Positions 18,194 to 27,973 of a DNA stretch of 59,674 bases are shown piece by piece; within the stretch, counting starts at the first letter, position 1; the number at the start of each line of letters is the position of its first letter. Position numbers and translations under genes: made by a program. The stretch is from Flavobacteriales bacterium (GTDB lineage Bacteria; Bacteroidota; Bacteroidia; Flavobacteriales_E; Vicingaceae). Location of the stretch: assembly GCA_020435335.1 (NCBI GenBank), contig JAGQZT010000076.1, positions 1 through 59,674 of the forward strand, given 5' to 3'. The notes beneath the pieces are model-generated. The model was not told the DNA's origin and made no database searches. It saw only the letters and a list, made by a program, of their open reading frames with translations.

Positions 18194-19915
18194 ATGTATA
18201 TTTTAGGAATTAATGCATACCACGGCGACTCTTCTGCCTGTATCTTACGCAACGGGGAAGTAATAGCCGCATCTGAAGAAGAACGTTTTAGAAGAATAAA
18301 ACACTGGGCCGGATTTCCTTCGGAGGCCATCAAATTTTGCCTTCAGGAGGCTGGTATCGACATCACGCAGGTAGATCATGTAACGATTTCACGTGATCCA
18401 TCAGCTAACCTGCACAAGAAGATCCTTCATTCCGTAAAAAACCTGGTATCCGTAAAAGCACTTAAAGACCGGCTGGCTAATTCCAGAAAGGTGGTCAGTG
18501 TAAAAGGCGAGTTAAGCCAGATTTTCAATATCCCCGAAGATCAAATCCAAGCGGAGATTCATAACATTGAACACCACCGGAGCCATATGGCCAGTGCTTT
18601 CTTTGCTTCTCCGTTTGATGAGGCCGCCATCCTGTCCATCGACGGATTCGGCGATTTCACCTCCACCATGATCGGAACCGGAAAAGGGAACAAGATCGAG
18701 GTGATCGACCAGGTGATCTATCCGCATTCTGCAGGCATTTTCTACACCTCATTAACCCAATACCTGGGCTTTCCGCACTATGGCGACGAATACAAAGTAA
18801 TGGGACTTGCTCCGTACGGTGAACCGAAATTTGTCAATGAGTTGAAACAAGTAATCCGCTTCAAAGATAACGGACTCTTTGAACTGGATACGAAATACTT
18901 CAAACACGCCAGGGAAGGGGTTAGCATGAGCTGGGAAAACGGCGACCCGCACATCGAACCGATTTTCTCGGAAGAACTGGAACTGCTGCTTGGTCCTGCA
19001 CGCCAGAAAGGAGAAGAACTTACTCAAAAACACAAAGACATCGCTACTTCTGTTCAAAAAGTAACGGAAGAACTCATCTTCCACATCCTGAATCACTTAC
19101 AGAAAAGAACAGGCCTGGAAAATGTGTGCATAGCCGGAGGGGTTGCCCAAAACTCGGTAGCCAACGGTAAAATCCTGGAAAAAACTACTTTTAAACACGT
19201 GTACATTCCTTCGGCCGGCCATGATGCCGGTACGGCTTTGGGATCTGCGTTGTGGTTATACAACCACATCCTCGGAAAAGACAGGCTCCCTCCCATATAC
19301 AATGCGTATACGGGTTCAAAATCTTCAAACGAAGAAATTGAAAGTTACCTCAAATCACAACACATTGACTACAAGCGATACAACGATGAAGAGTTGATCG
19401 AAACCGTTGCCAATGCTTTGGTGGACGGTGCCGTGATTGGCTGGTTTCAGGGCAGGGCCGAATTCGGACCACGTGCGTTGGGTCACCGCTCTATCATTGT
19501 CGATCCGCGAAGAACGGATGCAAAAGACCTGCTCAATGCCAAGATCAAGCGCCGGGAAAGCTTCCGCCCTTTTGCTCCATCCATTCTCGAAGAATATGTT
19601 CCTGAGTACTTTGAAAAGACGGATAAGGTTCCTTTCATGGAAAAGGTTTACCCGATCAAAAAGGAAAAACATGGTGAAATTCCGGCTGTAACCCATGTTG
19701 ACGGTACCGGCCGACTACAAACGGTGGAAAAAGGAGATCGTTATTACGACCTGATCGAACGGTTCAGGCAAAAAACTGGAACACCGATCCTGCTGAACAC
19801 GTCCTTTAACGAGAATGAACCGATCGTAAATACGCCCAAAGAGGCTCTTGATTGTTACCTCCGCACACAAATGGATCTGCTGGTTTTGGAAAATTGCATC
19901 ATTTCCAGAAAGTAA
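18194..19915 (+). CDS. NodU/CmcH-family carbamoyltransferase
   Basis: A 573-residue enzyme with the full two-part family layout. A Kae1-like N-terminal domain (MYILGINAYHGDSSACIL, EEERFRRIKH, HHRSHMASAFFAS, LSIDGFGDF) is followed by a YrdC-like C-terminal part with WFQGRAEFGPRALGHRSI and NTSFNENEPIV. It transfers a carbamoyl group from carbamoyl phosphate via carbamoyladenylate to a hydroxyl, here probably of a sugar (inference). A purine-rich GGAAGAAAGGAAC lies just upstream of the ATG. The 57-nt spacer and a TAATTTAG box suggest a possible internal promoter. Confidence 0.94.
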   Translation: MYILGINAYHGDSSACILRNGEVIAASEEERFRRIKHWAGFPSEAIKFCLQEAGIDITQVDHVTISRDPSANLHKKILHSVKNLVSVKALKDRLANSRKVVSVKGELSQIFNIPEDQIQAEIHNIEHHRSHMASAFFASPFDEAAILSIDGFGDFTSTMIGTGKGNKIEVIDQVIYPHSAGIFYTSLTQYLGFPHYGDEYKVMGLAPYGEPKFVNELKQVIRFKDNGLFELDTKYFKHAREGVSMSWENGDPHIEPIFSEELELLLGPARQKGEELTQKHKDIATSVQKVTEELIFHILNHLQKRTGLENVCIAGGVAQNSVANGKILEKTTFKHVYIPSAGHDAGTALGSALWLYNHILGKDRLPPIYNAYTGSKSSNEEIESYLKSQHIDYKRYNDEELIETVANALVDGAVIGWFQGRAEFGPRALGHRSIIVDPRRTDAKDLLNAKIKRRESFRPFAPSILEEYVPEYFEKTDKVPFMEKVYPIKKEKHGEIPAVTHVDGTGRLQTVEKGDRYYDLIERFRQKTGTPILLNTSFNENEPIVNTPKEALDCYLRTQMDLLVLENCIISRK

Positions 19916-19922
19916 TACCAAC

Positions 19923-21035
19923 ATGAAAGATCAGATTTACCTACCCGGACTGAACGGCATCAGAGCGATCGCTGCTCTGCTGGTACTTATCTTTCACATC
20001 GACATTTTCATTCCAGCTTTTCAACTGACTCCATTGGGTTACGGTAAAACCGGGATGGCCGGATACGGTGTTGTTCTGTTCTTCGTACTCAGCGGTTTTC
20101 TGATCACCTTCCTGTTGCTTCACGAAAAGGAGAAATTCGGAAAGATTAACCTCCCTAAGTTTTATATGCGCCGTATTCTGAGAATCTGGCCCATCTATTA
20201 CCTGGTGATCTTCAGCACATTTATCCTCTACTTTTTCTTCCCCAACCTCATTCATTTTTCCGGCAACAAGGTATCGGAAGCTTTTCTATTTTATACTTTC
20301 TTTGTATCCAATGTCGGTTATGGAATTGGTATCGGAACCCTTGCTATCCGCCCGCTGTGGTCAGTAGGGGTCGAGGAACAGTTCTATGCATTCTGGCCTT
20401 TTCTCGTTAACAAATACAAAAACATTCTGTATGCCCTGATCGGGGTAATTGTAATCTATACGCTGGTTAAAGCGGGTTCCAAGCTGGTCGACACAAAACT
20501 ATATAACATCATCAGCCTTTCCCGATTCGATTGTATGGCTATGGGAGGCATTGGTGCCTATCTTTATTATACCAAAAGTAAAGTCCTGACATTCATTTAC
20601 CATCCTGTCGCTCAGGTTATTTCATGGAGTGTACTGATGATTTCCATCGCTTACAAACCTTTACAGGTGATGGCGTTTATCGATAAAGAGATCCATGCTG
20701 TTTTTTACCTGATTATTATTATGAATGTCAGCACCAATAAAAACACGTTGATCGGCCTTGAAAACAAAGTACTTGATTTCATCGGAAAAATCTCCTACGG
20801 CATTTACGTATACCATATGTTTACATTGGTGATACTCTCTTACCTGATCACGAAAGTATTCGGATACACCCCGAAAGATTCGATATCCGACTATATCATG
20901 GTGTATATGTTAATGCTTTCGTGTACCTTTATGCTGGCGTATTTCTCGTTCAGGTACTTTGAAAAGTGGTTCCTGAAAAGAAAGTCGAAATATGCTAAAA
21001 TACATTCAAAAAGTTCTGCCAACTCTAGCATTTAA
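19923..21035 (+). CDS. OafA/YrhL-type acyltransferase (acyltransferase family 3)
   Basis: A 370-residue inner-membrane protein with about ten helices. The catalytic R-x10-H motif of the family is present (R14 and H25) in GIRAIAALLVLIFHID, followed by the conserved MRRILRIWPIYYL segment. It probably O-acetylates a surface-glycan sugar using cytosolic acetyl-CoA. The ATG at 19923, 7 nt after the carbamoyltransferase stop, is preferred over an in-frame start at 19848 inside that gene. Its stop is followed immediately by the TTG of the GT2 gene. Confidence 0.92.
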   Translation: MKDQIYLPGLNGIRAIAALLVLIFHIDIFIPAFQLTPLGYGKTGMAGYGVVLFFVLSGFLITFLLLHEKEKFGKINLPKFYMRRILRIWPIYYLVIFSTFILYFFFPNLIHFSGNKVSEAFLFYTFFVSNVGYGIGIGTLAIRPLWSVGVEEQFYAFWPFLVNKYKNILYALIGVIVIYTLVKAGSKLVDTKLYNIISLSRFDCMAMGGIGAYLYYTKSKVLTFIYHPVAQVISWSVLMISIAYKPLQVMAFIDKEIHAVFYLIIIMNVSTNKNTLIGLENKVLDFIGKISYGIYVYHMFTLVILSYLITKVFGYTPKDSISDYIMVYMLMLSCTFMLAYFSFRYFEKWFLKRKSKYAKIHSKSSANSSI

Positions 21036-21791
21036 TTGAACACTAAAGTATCCATCATAACCGTTTGCTACAACAGTGCTTCTACCATTGAAGACACCAT
21101 TCGTTCCGTGATCAACCAATCGTACGAGAACATCGAATACATCATTGTCGACGGACTCTCCACCGACAACACGATGGAGATCGTGAACCGATACAAAGAC
21201 CGAATCACAACCATCATTTCTGAGAAAGACAACGGGCTGTATGATGCCATCAATAAAGGAATCGGTCTTGCCACAGGCGATATTATAGCTAATCTCAATT
21301 CTGACGATTTTTACACCGATGAGGACGTGATCGCCGATGTGGTGAACAGGATGGAAGAAGAAACAAGTGATACCCTGTATGCCGACCTGTATTATGTAGA
21401 TGCCTGGGACACGGGCAAGGTTGTACGAAACTGGATTTCGGGAACCTACAAGGAGGGCATGTTCTTTAAGGGTTGGATGCCTCCTCATCCTACATTTTTT
21501 GTGCGAAAATCAGTTTATGATCAATACGGCACATTTAACCTGGAACTCAAATCTGCCGCCGATTATGAAATTATGCTCCGGTTTATCCACAAACATGGGT
21601 GCAGCATCAGTTACTTACCCCGTGTTATTGTCCGAATGCGTGTAGGTGGTGTGAGTAACGTTAGCATCAAGAATCGCCTCAAAGCGAACCGGGAAGATAA
21701 AAAGGCCTGGCTGATGAACGGCCTGAAACCGAAACCCTACACCCTGATCTTCAAGCCGTTGTCTAAGGTGTTACAATTTGTAAAGAAGTGA
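21036..21791 (+). CDS. GT2-family glycosyltransferase
   Basis: A 251-residue GT-A enzyme with the usual opening VSIITVCYNSASTIEDTI, the nucleotide-binding IIVDGLSTDNT and a metal-binding SDD motif (S89-D91). The C-terminal part has the family's HPTFFVRKSVYDQYGTF acceptor-loop segment. The start is TTG directly after the acyltransferase stop. It closes the plus-strand glycan operon; only 49 nt separate it from the convergent fcl gene. Confidence 0.93.
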   Translation: MNTKVSIITVCYNSASTIEDTIRSVINQSYENIEYIIVDGLSTDNTMEIVNRYKDRITTIISEKDNGLYDAINKGIGLATGDIIANLNSDDFYTDEDVIADVVNRMEEETSDTLYADLYYVDAWDTGKVVRNWISGTYKEGMFFKGWMPPHPTFFVRKSVYDQYGTFNLELKSAADYEIMLRFIHKHGCSISYLPRVIVRMRVGGVSNVSIKNRLKANREDKKAWLMNGLKPKPYTLIFKPLSKVLQFVKK

Positions 21792-21840
21792 TTCAGGTCA
21801 ATTATCCTGGATTCCTGATCTCCTTTCCGGCAGGGAAAAA

Positions 21841-22770
21841 TTAGAACGTTTTATCCTTCACTTCATCCATCACCATGCGTACACCTTCTTCCAGCGAGAT
21901 TTTAGCTTTCCATCCCAGGGCATTAATTCTGGACACATCTACAAGTTTCCTCGGTGTACCATTGGGTTTGGTCTTATCGAATTTGAATGTCCCCGTAAAT
22001 CCGCTTACTTTCTTCATGGTCTCTGCCAATTCCATAACCGTAACATCCGTACCGGTTCCGATATTCACGATTTCTTCACCATCGTAATTCTCCATCAGGA
22101 AACAACAGGCATCAGCCATATCATCCACATGGAGAAATTCACGCATCGGCGTACCGTCTCCCCAAATTTCAATCTCCGATAAATTATTCCGCTTAGCCAG
22201 CGTAAACTTTCGGATGAATGAAGCAAAAAGGTGGGAGTTTTCCGGATCATAGTTATCATTCGGTCCGTACAGGTTCGTCGGCATCACCGAAATAAATTGA
22301 TCGCCGTATTGCCTGCGGTAGGATTCACACAATTTGATCCCTGCAATTTTGGCGATGGCATAAGGCTCGTTAGTCTGTTCCAACGGACCCGTCAACAAGT
22401 ACTCTTCCTTTAGTGGTTGCGGAGCCATCTTGGGATAAATACAGGTAGAACCTAAAAACAACATCTTCTTCACCTGGTATTCATGGCAGGCATGAACCAC
22501 ATTCAGTTCAATCATTAAGTTGTCGTAGATAAACTCCCCACGATAAATATTATTGGCCAGAATGCCACCAACTTTGGCAGCACTCATAAAAACATAATCC
22601 GGCTTTTCTGCCTCGAAGAATGCGTTAACGGCCTGCTGATTACGCAAATCCAGTTCTCCGGAAGTTCTTGTGATGATGTTAGTATAACCATCTTGACGAA
22701 GTTTTCGTTCAATGGCAGAACCAACCATGCCTCGATGTCCGGCAATGTAAATCTTGTCGTTTTTATTCAT
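21841..22770 (-). CDS. fcl: GDP-L-fucose synthase
   Basis: A 309-residue short-chain dehydrogenase that epimerises and reduces GDP-4-keto-6-deoxymannose to GDP-L-fucose with NADPH. Visible are the Rossmann motif GHRGMVG near residue 12, the catalytic GSTCIYP segment, the YAIAK active-site YxxxK and the substrate-loop [15 protein letters not shown]. The ATG at 22770 overlaps the gmd stop by 8 nt; an upstream ATG at 22821 lies inside gmd and adds non-family residues. With gmd it supplies GDP-fucose for the flanking glycosyltransferases. Confidence 0.96.
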   Translation of the reverse strand: MNKNDKIYIAGHRGMVGSAIERKLRQDGYTNIITRTSGELDLRNQQAVNAFFEAEKPDYVFMSAAKVGGILANNIYRGEFIYDNLMIELNVVHACHEYQVKKMLFLGSTCIYPKMAPQPLKEEYLLTGPLEQTNEPYAIAKIAGIKLCESYRRQYGDQFISVMPTNLYGPNDNYDPENSHLFASFIRKFTLAKRNNLSEIEIWGDGTPMREFLHVDDMADACCFLMENYDGEEIVNIGTGTDVTVMELAETMKKVSGFTGTFKFDKTKPNGTPRKLVDVSRINALGWKAKISLEEGVRMVMDEVKDKTF

Positions 22771-23854
22771 TTTGATCCAAAATATCGTGGCCTCCTTCTT
22801 TGAGGTATTTTTCTTTTTCAAACAATGCCATATCGGCTTTCACCATATCTTTACATAAGCTGGCCAGGTCGAATTTATGCTTCCAGCCCAGCTCCTTTTG
22901 GGCTTTAGTCGGGTCGCCCAGCAACAGATCCACTTCCGTAGGCCTGAAATACCTCGGGTCAACCTGAACCAGTACATTTCCCGTAGCGACATCAAATCCT
23001 TTCTCATCAACACCTTCTCCGGTCCATTGAATCTCGATTCCTACTTCTTTGAACGACATCGTTACAAAATCCCGCACAGAGGTGGTTGTTCCGGTAGCCA
23101 ACACGTAATCATCGGCTACATCCTGTTGCAACATCAGCCACATGCCTTCCACGTAATCTTTAGCATGGCCCCAGTCGCGTTTGGCATCCAGATTCCCCAA
23201 ATAAATTTTTTGCTGTAATCCTAACTTGATCTTGGCAACCCCACGGGTAATTTTCCGGGTTACAAAAGTTTCACCGCGTAACGGGCTTTCGTGGTTAAAC
23301 AAAATTCCGTTGCAGGCATACATACCGTATGCTTCGCGGTAGTTTTTAGTGATCCAGAAAGCATAAAGTTTAGCCACGGCATAAGGACTTCTCGGGTAAA
23401 ACGGCGTTGTTTCGGATTGTGGAGTTTCAACCACCTTTCCGTAAAGTTCAGATGTAGAAGCCTGATAAAACCGGGTCTTCTTCTCCAACCCGAGTATGCG
23501 AATGGCTTCGAGTAAACGAAGTGCTCCGGTAGCATCGGCATTGGCTGTGTATTCGGGAGTTTCAAACGACACCTGTACATGCGACATAGCCGCCAGGTTA
23601 TAGATCTCATCCGGTTGCACCTGTTGCACAATCCGGATCAGGTTGGTCGAATCGGTCATGTCTCCATAATGCAAAAAGAAGTTCACATTGCTCTCGTGCT
23701 GATCTTCATATAAATGATCGATACGATCCGTATTGAACAGCGAACTTCTTCGCTTGATCCCATGAACCTCGTATCCTTTTTCCAGTAAGAGTTCAGCCAA
23801 ATACGCGCCGTCTTGTCCTGTAATTCCTGTAATTAATGCTACTTTTTTACTCAT
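22763..23854 (-). CDS. gmd: GDP-mannose 4,6-dehydratase
   Basis: A 363-residue NADP-dependent enzyme converting GDP-D-mannose to GDP-4-keto-6-deoxy-D-mannose. It has [15 protein letters not shown] at the N-terminus, HGIKRRSS, the STSELYG catalytic Thr/Ser-Glu region, [10 protein letters not shown] with the YxxxK pair and FNHESPLRG. Length is normal for the family. It is followed by fcl with an 8-nt overlap and sits 39 nt downstream of rlmH on the same strand. Confidence 0.97.
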   Translation of the reverse strand: MSKKVALITGITGQDGAYLAELLLEKGYEVHGIKRRSSLFNTDRIDHLYEDQHESNVNFFLHYGDMTDSTNLIRIVQQVQPDEIYNLAAMSHVQVSFETPEYTANADATGALRLLEAIRILGLEKKTRFYQASTSELYGKVVETPQSETTPFYPRSPYAVAKLYAFWITKNYREAYGMYACNGILFNHESPLRGETFVTRKITRGVAKIKLGLQQKIYLGNLDAKRDWGHAKDYVEGMWLMLQQDVADDYVLATGTTTSVRDFVTMSFKEVGIEIQWTGEGVDEKGFDVATGNVLVQVDPRYFRPTEVDLLLGDPTKAQKELGWKHKFDLASLCKDMVKADMALFEKEKYLKEGGHDILDQNE

Positions 23855-23893
23855 GCCTCATGTTTGTATGCAAGTTTAAACAATTTAAACCGT

Positions 23894-24364
23894 TTATTGA
23901 TGATGATATTTCTCTCCTTTTAATATGGTAAATGCCCGGTACAATTGCTCCACGAAAAACAACCGGACCATTTGATGGGAAAAAGTCAGTTTCGACAGCG
24001 CAAGTTTGGCATCAGCCCGTTTATACATACGCTCGGAGAAGCCAAAAGGTCCACCCACAACGAAAACGAGATCCATTCCCGCATTCATCCGCTTTTGAAG
24101 TAATTTGGAAAATCCGACGGATGTATAGGCTTCACCTTGCTCATCCAACACAATCACATAATCATTGACATTGATTTTTTCAAGCAAGGCCTCTCCTTCC
24201 TTTTCCTTTTGCAATGCCGTATTCTGCTTCTTACCCAATTTCAGGTCATTAATGACAACCAATTCAAAAGCCGAATAATGCTTCAGGCGATTGATGTAGT
24301 TGTCTATTCCCTGGTTCAGATAAGATTCGTCCGTTTTACCGATAACTATTAACTTGATCTTCAT
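23894..24364 (-). CDS. rlmH: 23S rRNA (pseudouridine1915-N3)-methyltransferase RlmH
   Basis: A 156-residue SPOUT-class methyltransferase with the knot motifs VIVLDEQG, VFVVGGPFGFSE and the C-terminal LSKLTFSHQMVRLFFVEQLYRA. It methylates pseudouridine 1915 in helix 69 of 23S rRNA on assembled ribosomes. It is divergent from the DUF4783 gene, whose neighbours nadC and yihY form a common Bacteroidota gene neighbourhood. Confidence 0.96.
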   Translation of the reverse strand: MKIKLIVIGKTDESYLNQGIDNYINRLKHYSAFELVVINDLKLGKKQNTALQKEKEGEALLEKINVNDYVIVLDEQGEAYTSVGFSKLLQKRMNAGMDLVFVVGGPFGFSERMYKRADAKLALSKLTFSHQMVRLFFVEQLYRAFTILKGEKYHHQ

Positions 24365-24461
24365 CAGGCTAAATTAAAAATTATTATTTTTGATGCAGTA
24401 CTTGCACAAACACACAAAACAAATTGGCTTGATATTTGTTTTCACAGGCAAAACCTAAAGC

Positions 24462-24845
24462 ATGACTAAACTGTTAGTAAACATATTTTTAATTCTTGCC
24501 CTGCTTTTCGGAACTCCTCCTATTTCCGGGGAACTGACCAGTGCCATCAAAGCCGGAGACGCCAATAAGATCTCTGCTTTTTTTGGTGAGTCTGTCGACC
24601 TCAACATCCCTGAAAACGAAGGCGTTTACAGTAAAACTCAAGCCAAACTGATCCTGAAAACCTTTTTTCTGAAAAATCAGCCCAGCGACTTTAGTGTTGT
24701 ACACAACGGTGATTCCAAAAACAACTCACACTACTCCATTGGTAATCTCAAAACCAATAAAGGCATGTACCGTGTTTACATCCTGTACAAGGAGCAAAGC
24801 GGCACCACTACGGTTCTTGAGCTTCGCATAGAATCTGATGAATAA
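24462..24845 (+). CDS. DUF4783-like exported protein
   Basis: A 127-residue protein with an N-terminal signal peptide (hydrophobic residues about 3-17) and a small alpha/beta body resembling the NTF2-like DUF4783 family: AIKAGDANKISAFFG near residue 28 and a Tyr/Lys-rich C-terminus. Its function is unknown; the fold suggests a ligand-binding or scaffold role in the periplasm. It precedes nadC by 44 nt on the same strand. Confidence 0.75.
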   Translation: MTKLLVNIFLILALLFGTPPISGELTSAIKAGDANKISAFFGESVDLNIPENEGVYSKTQAKLILKTFFLKNQPSDFSVVHNGDSKNNSHYSIGNLKTNKGMYRVYILYKEQSGTTTVLELRIESDE

Positions 24846-24870
24846 TCATCAATTTCCTTTTCCTAATCCT

Positions 24871-24878
24871 TACTTTTG
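24871..24878 (+). promoter_or_regulatory. Bacteroidota -7 element upstream of nadC
   Basis: TACTTTTG matches TAnnTTTG fully and ends 11 nt before the nadC ATG, implying a very short leader. It lies in the 44-nt gap after the DUF4783 gene, so nadC may have its own promoter. Confidence 0.5.
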
Positions 24879-24889
24879 TAGCAAACACC

Positions 24890-25732
24890 ATGCGTATGAG
24901 CTACACCGATCAACTTATCGAAATTGCCATCCTCGAAGATGTAGGTGATGGAGACCACAGTTCGCTAGCCTGTATTCCCGATGCAGCAGGCGGAAAAGCT
25001 CAATTGCTGGTAAAAGAAGATGGTGTGATCGCCGGCGTAGCACTGGCAGAAAAAATCTTCCGGCGCATGGATCCGGAACTGGTTTTCAAATCATTTATAA
25101 ACGACGGAGATCTCATTAAAAAAGGCGACATCGTTTTCACCATCGAAGGCAGCAGCCGCTCCATCCTGCAGGCCGAACGCCTGGTATTGAACTTCATGCA
25201 ACGCATGAGCGGAATTGCCACCAACACCAAACATTACGTGAACCTGCTCGAAGGGCTGCAAACCAAAGTACTTGATACCCGAAAAACCACTCCGGGACTG
25301 CGCGAAGTGGAAAAATGGGCGGTGAAGATCGGTGGTGGTGAAAATCACCGGATCGGCCTGTACGACATGATCATGATCAAGGATAACCACATCGATTATG
25401 CCGGAGGCATCGAAGCAGCCATCATTTCTACACGCAACTACCTTCAGGCCAAAGGTAAAGACCTGAAAATTGAAATCGAGGTGCGCGACCTGAATGAACT
25501 GGACGAGGTACTCGCTATCGGAGGCGTTGACCGCATCATGCTCGATAACTTTAGCTTCGACGATCTGCGAACCGCCGTAAAACGCATTGACGGGAAGTAC
25601 GAAACCGAAGCCTCGGGAGGCATCAACGAACACACCATCCGGGCCTACGCCGAATGCGGTGTCGACTACATTTCGGTTGGTGCATTAACACACCAGATCA
25701 AAAGCCTTGACCTGAGTTTAAAAGCATTGTAA
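24890..25732 (+). CDS. nadC: Nicotinate-nucleotide diphosphorylase (carboxylating)
   Basis: A 280-residue quinolinate phosphoribosyltransferase of de novo NAD synthesis. It has EDVGDGDHSS near the N-terminus, the DTRKTTPGLR motif, KIGGGENHRIGLYD, IKDNHI and a closing ASGGIN plus YISVGALTH barrel strand. These contribute the Arg, Lys and His residues that bind quinolinate and PRPP. A second ATG two codons in is also possible. The stop abuts the TTG of yihY. Confidence 0.96.
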   Translation: MRMSYTDQLIEIAILEDVGDGDHSSLACIPDAAGGKAQLLVKEDGVIAGVALAEKIFRRMDPELVFKSFINDGDLIKKGDIVFTIEGSSRSILQAERLVLNFMQRMSGIATNTKHYVNLLEGLQTKVLDTRKTTPGLREVEKWAVKIGGGENHRIGLYDMIMIKDNHIDYAGGIEAAIISTRNYLQAKGKDLKIEIEVRDLNELDEVLAIGGVDRIMLDNFSFDDLRTAVKRIDGKYETEASGGINEHTIRAYAECGVDYISVGALTHQIKSLDLSLKAL

Positions 25733-26671
25733 TTGAATAAGTACCTGCAGAAAATAGTAGATTCCAGGCTGGTTCAGGCGCCGGTAGAACTTTCCAAACA
25801 GATCGTTATCCCCGGGTTTGACGGTTTACCGCTATACGATGTCCTGGAATTCTTCATTACCGGACTGCTTAAAAATTCCTTATCTACCCGCGCAGCCTCA
25901 TTGGCTTTCCGGTTCTTTTTAGCCCTCTTTCCGCTCATTATCTTTTTGTTCTCCCTGATTCCCTACATTCCAATCGCCAACTTCCACGAAGAACTACTCG
26001 ATCTGATCCGTCAGGTTTTACCCGATAATGCCTTTAATTTAGCTCAAGAAACCATTACGGATCTGATGAGCAACAAGAGTAAATCCTTATTGTCGTTCGG
26101 TTTCATCTTCGCTTTTTACCTGGCCAGTAATGGCGTTAAATCCATGATCATCGCATTCAATGAATCTTACCATGCCATCAAAAAAGGAAACTTCATTAAG
26201 AACTACCTGATATCGTTCCTCATCCTCATCATCCTGATCTGCCTGATGATCGTAGCCATCTCACTCATCATCTTTAGCGATAACCTTACCGGGTACATCA
26301 TCTCCTACGAATCACTCAATAACAGCATTGTTCTGTTTATCATGAAACTTGTAAAGTTTATTTTATTGTTGCTCTTATTTTTCCTGGGAATATCCTCCAT
26401 CTATTATTTCGGGAACATCAAAGGTGGTAAATTCCGCTTCATCTCTGCAGGGTCAAGCTTAGCTACCTTACTGAGTATTTTAATTACCATGGGCTTCGCC
26501 TATTACGTTAATAATTTTTCCACTTACAATAAGGTTTATGGCTCTATTGGAACGCTTATTGTAGTGATGCTTTGGTTATATTTCAATTCCCTGGTTCTTT
26601 TAATCGGCTACGAACTAAACGCCAGCATCAGTCATGCCCGGGCCAGAAAAACTAAACTCGAATACTTATGA
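25733..26671 (+). CDS. YihY/BrkB-family inner-membrane protein
   Basis: A 312-residue protein with about six transmembrane helices in the YihY (formerly RNase BN) arrangement, including RAASLAFRFFLALFPLIIF near residue 55, SNGVKSMIIAFNESY near 138 and the closing YGSIGTLIVVMLWLYFNSLVLLIG. The family's function is unresolved; it is not an RNase. The start is TTG, the base after the nadC stop, and the stop overlaps the next ATG (ATGA). Confidence 0.88.
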   Translation: MNKYLQKIVDSRLVQAPVELSKQIVIPGFDGLPLYDVLEFFITGLLKNSLSTRAASLAFRFFLALFPLIIFLFSLIPYIPIANFHEELLDLIRQVLPDNAFNLAQETITDLMSNKSKSLLSFGFIFAFYLASNGVKSMIIAFNESYHAIKKGNFIKNYLISFLILIILICLMIVAISLIIFSDNLTGYIISYESLNNSIVLFIMKLVKFILLLLLFFLGISSIYYFGNIKGGKFRFISAGSSLATLLSILITMGFAYYVNNFSTYNKVYGSIGTLIVVMLWLYFNSLVLLIGYELNASISHARARKTKLEYL

Positions 26672-27231
26672 AAAATTTATTCTTATCCGCTCTGATCCTC
26701 CTGATTACCTTCCCGGCAGTTGCCCAAAAAACTGTTTCGGGTGTTACCTTCCCTGAAAAAGTGAAAGTGGGGGAAAGCACGGTTTTGCTCAATGGCGCCG
26801 GAATCCGTGAAAAAATGTGGATCGATCTTTACGCCTGCGGACTCTACGTATCTTCCGTCACCAAAAATGCTCAGGACATCATCGACAGCGACAAACACAG
26901 CGGCATAAAAATCCATATCGTTTCTTCCATGATCACCAGTAAAAAAATGAGCGACGCCGTGGAAGAAGGTTTCGAGAAATCGACCGGTGGCGACATGGCA
27001 GCGCTTCGCGACCGCATCGACAAGTTCAAAGCCATTTTCTCCAAGGAAGAGATCAAAAAAGACGATGTATACGACATTATGTACGTTCCTGAAAAAGGCG
27101 TGATCGTATTCAAGAACGGTAAGATTCAGCCGGTGATTAAAGGGCTGGATTTCAAGAAGGCCTTATTCGGTATCTGGTTGGGTGAAGAACCTGCCGACGA
27201 CAACCTGAAAAAAGACCTGCTCGGAAAATAA
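26668..27231 (+). CDS. Chalcone isomerase-like exported protein
   Basis: A 187-residue protein with a signal peptide ending near AVAQ (residue 19) and a chalcone-isomerase-fold body: GVTFPEKVKVGESTVLLNGAGIREK, then the ACGLYV and GIWLGEEPADDNLKKDLLG C-terminus. Bacterial members lack flavonoid partners and are thought to bind fatty acids or other small hydrophobic ligands in the envelope; the exact role is unknown. It ends 1 nt before the convergent GIN-domain gene. Confidence 0.85.
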   Translation: MKNLFLSALILLITFPAVAQKTVSGVTFPEKVKVGESTVLLNGAGIREKMWIDLYACGLYVSSVTKNAQDIIDSDKHSGIKIHIVSSMITSKKMSDAVEEGFEKSTGGDMAALRDRIDKFKAIFSKEEIKKDDVYDIMYVPEKGVIVFKNGKIQPVIKGLDFKKALFGIWLGEEPADDNLKKDLLGK

Positions 27232-27232
27232 A

Positions 27233-27973
27233 CTATTTCCCGGTAAGCTTCCCGCTTCCGGTATGGCTGCTGACCGTCACTACCGGATCACCGTAATAAT
27301 CGAGGTTCCCCAACGAGCTCATTTCAACCAGCAACGTACTGTCTGCCCGAACACTGATATTACCCGTTCCGGCGTGATTCACATGCACGAATGAGGCTTC
27401 AAACCGGCTCAGATCGAACCAGCCGTTACCGCCCGAATACACGTACAGCGAACTTACTGTTCCGGTTAATTGCACATCGGTCGGGCCGGTATGCTGAACT
27501 ACTGAAACAGCGTTGGCCTGCACATCCAGGATAACGTTTCCTGTCGCATTAAAAAATTCAAACTGTAAGTCGGGGTAAGTTAATGTACGCGACGAGAAGA
27601 TCTTCCCCTGCCCTTTGCTGGTGATTTTTTTGATGTCCGGCAATGTCAGATAGGCCGTAAGAGGCATGTTGTAATCCCGGAAAAAACCACATTTGTTGTC
27701 GCTTGTAATCTTCAACTCGTTTCCCGACACATCGGTGTGAATGTAGGGTAAGAGATTTTCACCGCCTTCCAGTTTCAACTGCGCTTCCGCACCCGGAATG
27801 ATAAACAGATCGATCTTGTCTTCGATCACAATCTCGGTCACTTCTGCAGTTATCGATCGCAGCTCGGTAATCTCATTCCCGCTTCCTTTAAAGCAGGCCG
27901 AATCCTTGCCACAAGAACTCCAGGAGAGTGCCGTGATTGCAATAACACCGATATACATGATCCGTTGTTTCAT
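27233..27973 (-). CDS. GIN-domain (DUF2807) lipoprotein
   Basis: A 246-residue lipoprotein: N-terminal signal with lipobox Cys21 (LSWSSCGK), then an autotransporter-adhesin-like beta-solenoid of the DUF2807/GIN type, seen as alternating short beta stretches with GNVILDVQ, GPTDVQLTG and GSGKLTG. Function is unknown; family members are surface or periplasmic. Its ATG overlaps the stop of the upstream PagL-like gene by 4 nt, so they are coupled. Confidence 0.82.
   Translation of the reverse strand: MKQRIMYIGVIAITALSWSSCGKDSACFKGSGNEITELRSITAEVTEIVIEDKIDLFIIPGAEAQLKLEGGENLLPYIHTDVSGNELKITSDNKCGFFRDYNMPLTAYLTLPDIKKITSKGQGKIFSSRTLTYPDLQFEFFNATGNVILDVQANAVSVVQHTGPTDVQLTGTVSSLYVYSGGNGWFDLSRFEASFVHVNHAGTGNISVRADSTLLVEMSSLGNLDYYGDPVVTVSSHTGSGKLTGK

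Noticed and set aside
21800..21845. Hairpin-like TTTCC/GGAAA sequence between the GT2 gene and fcl
   Set aside because: Stem of only 5 bp and no T-run on either strand, so terminator evidence is too weak.
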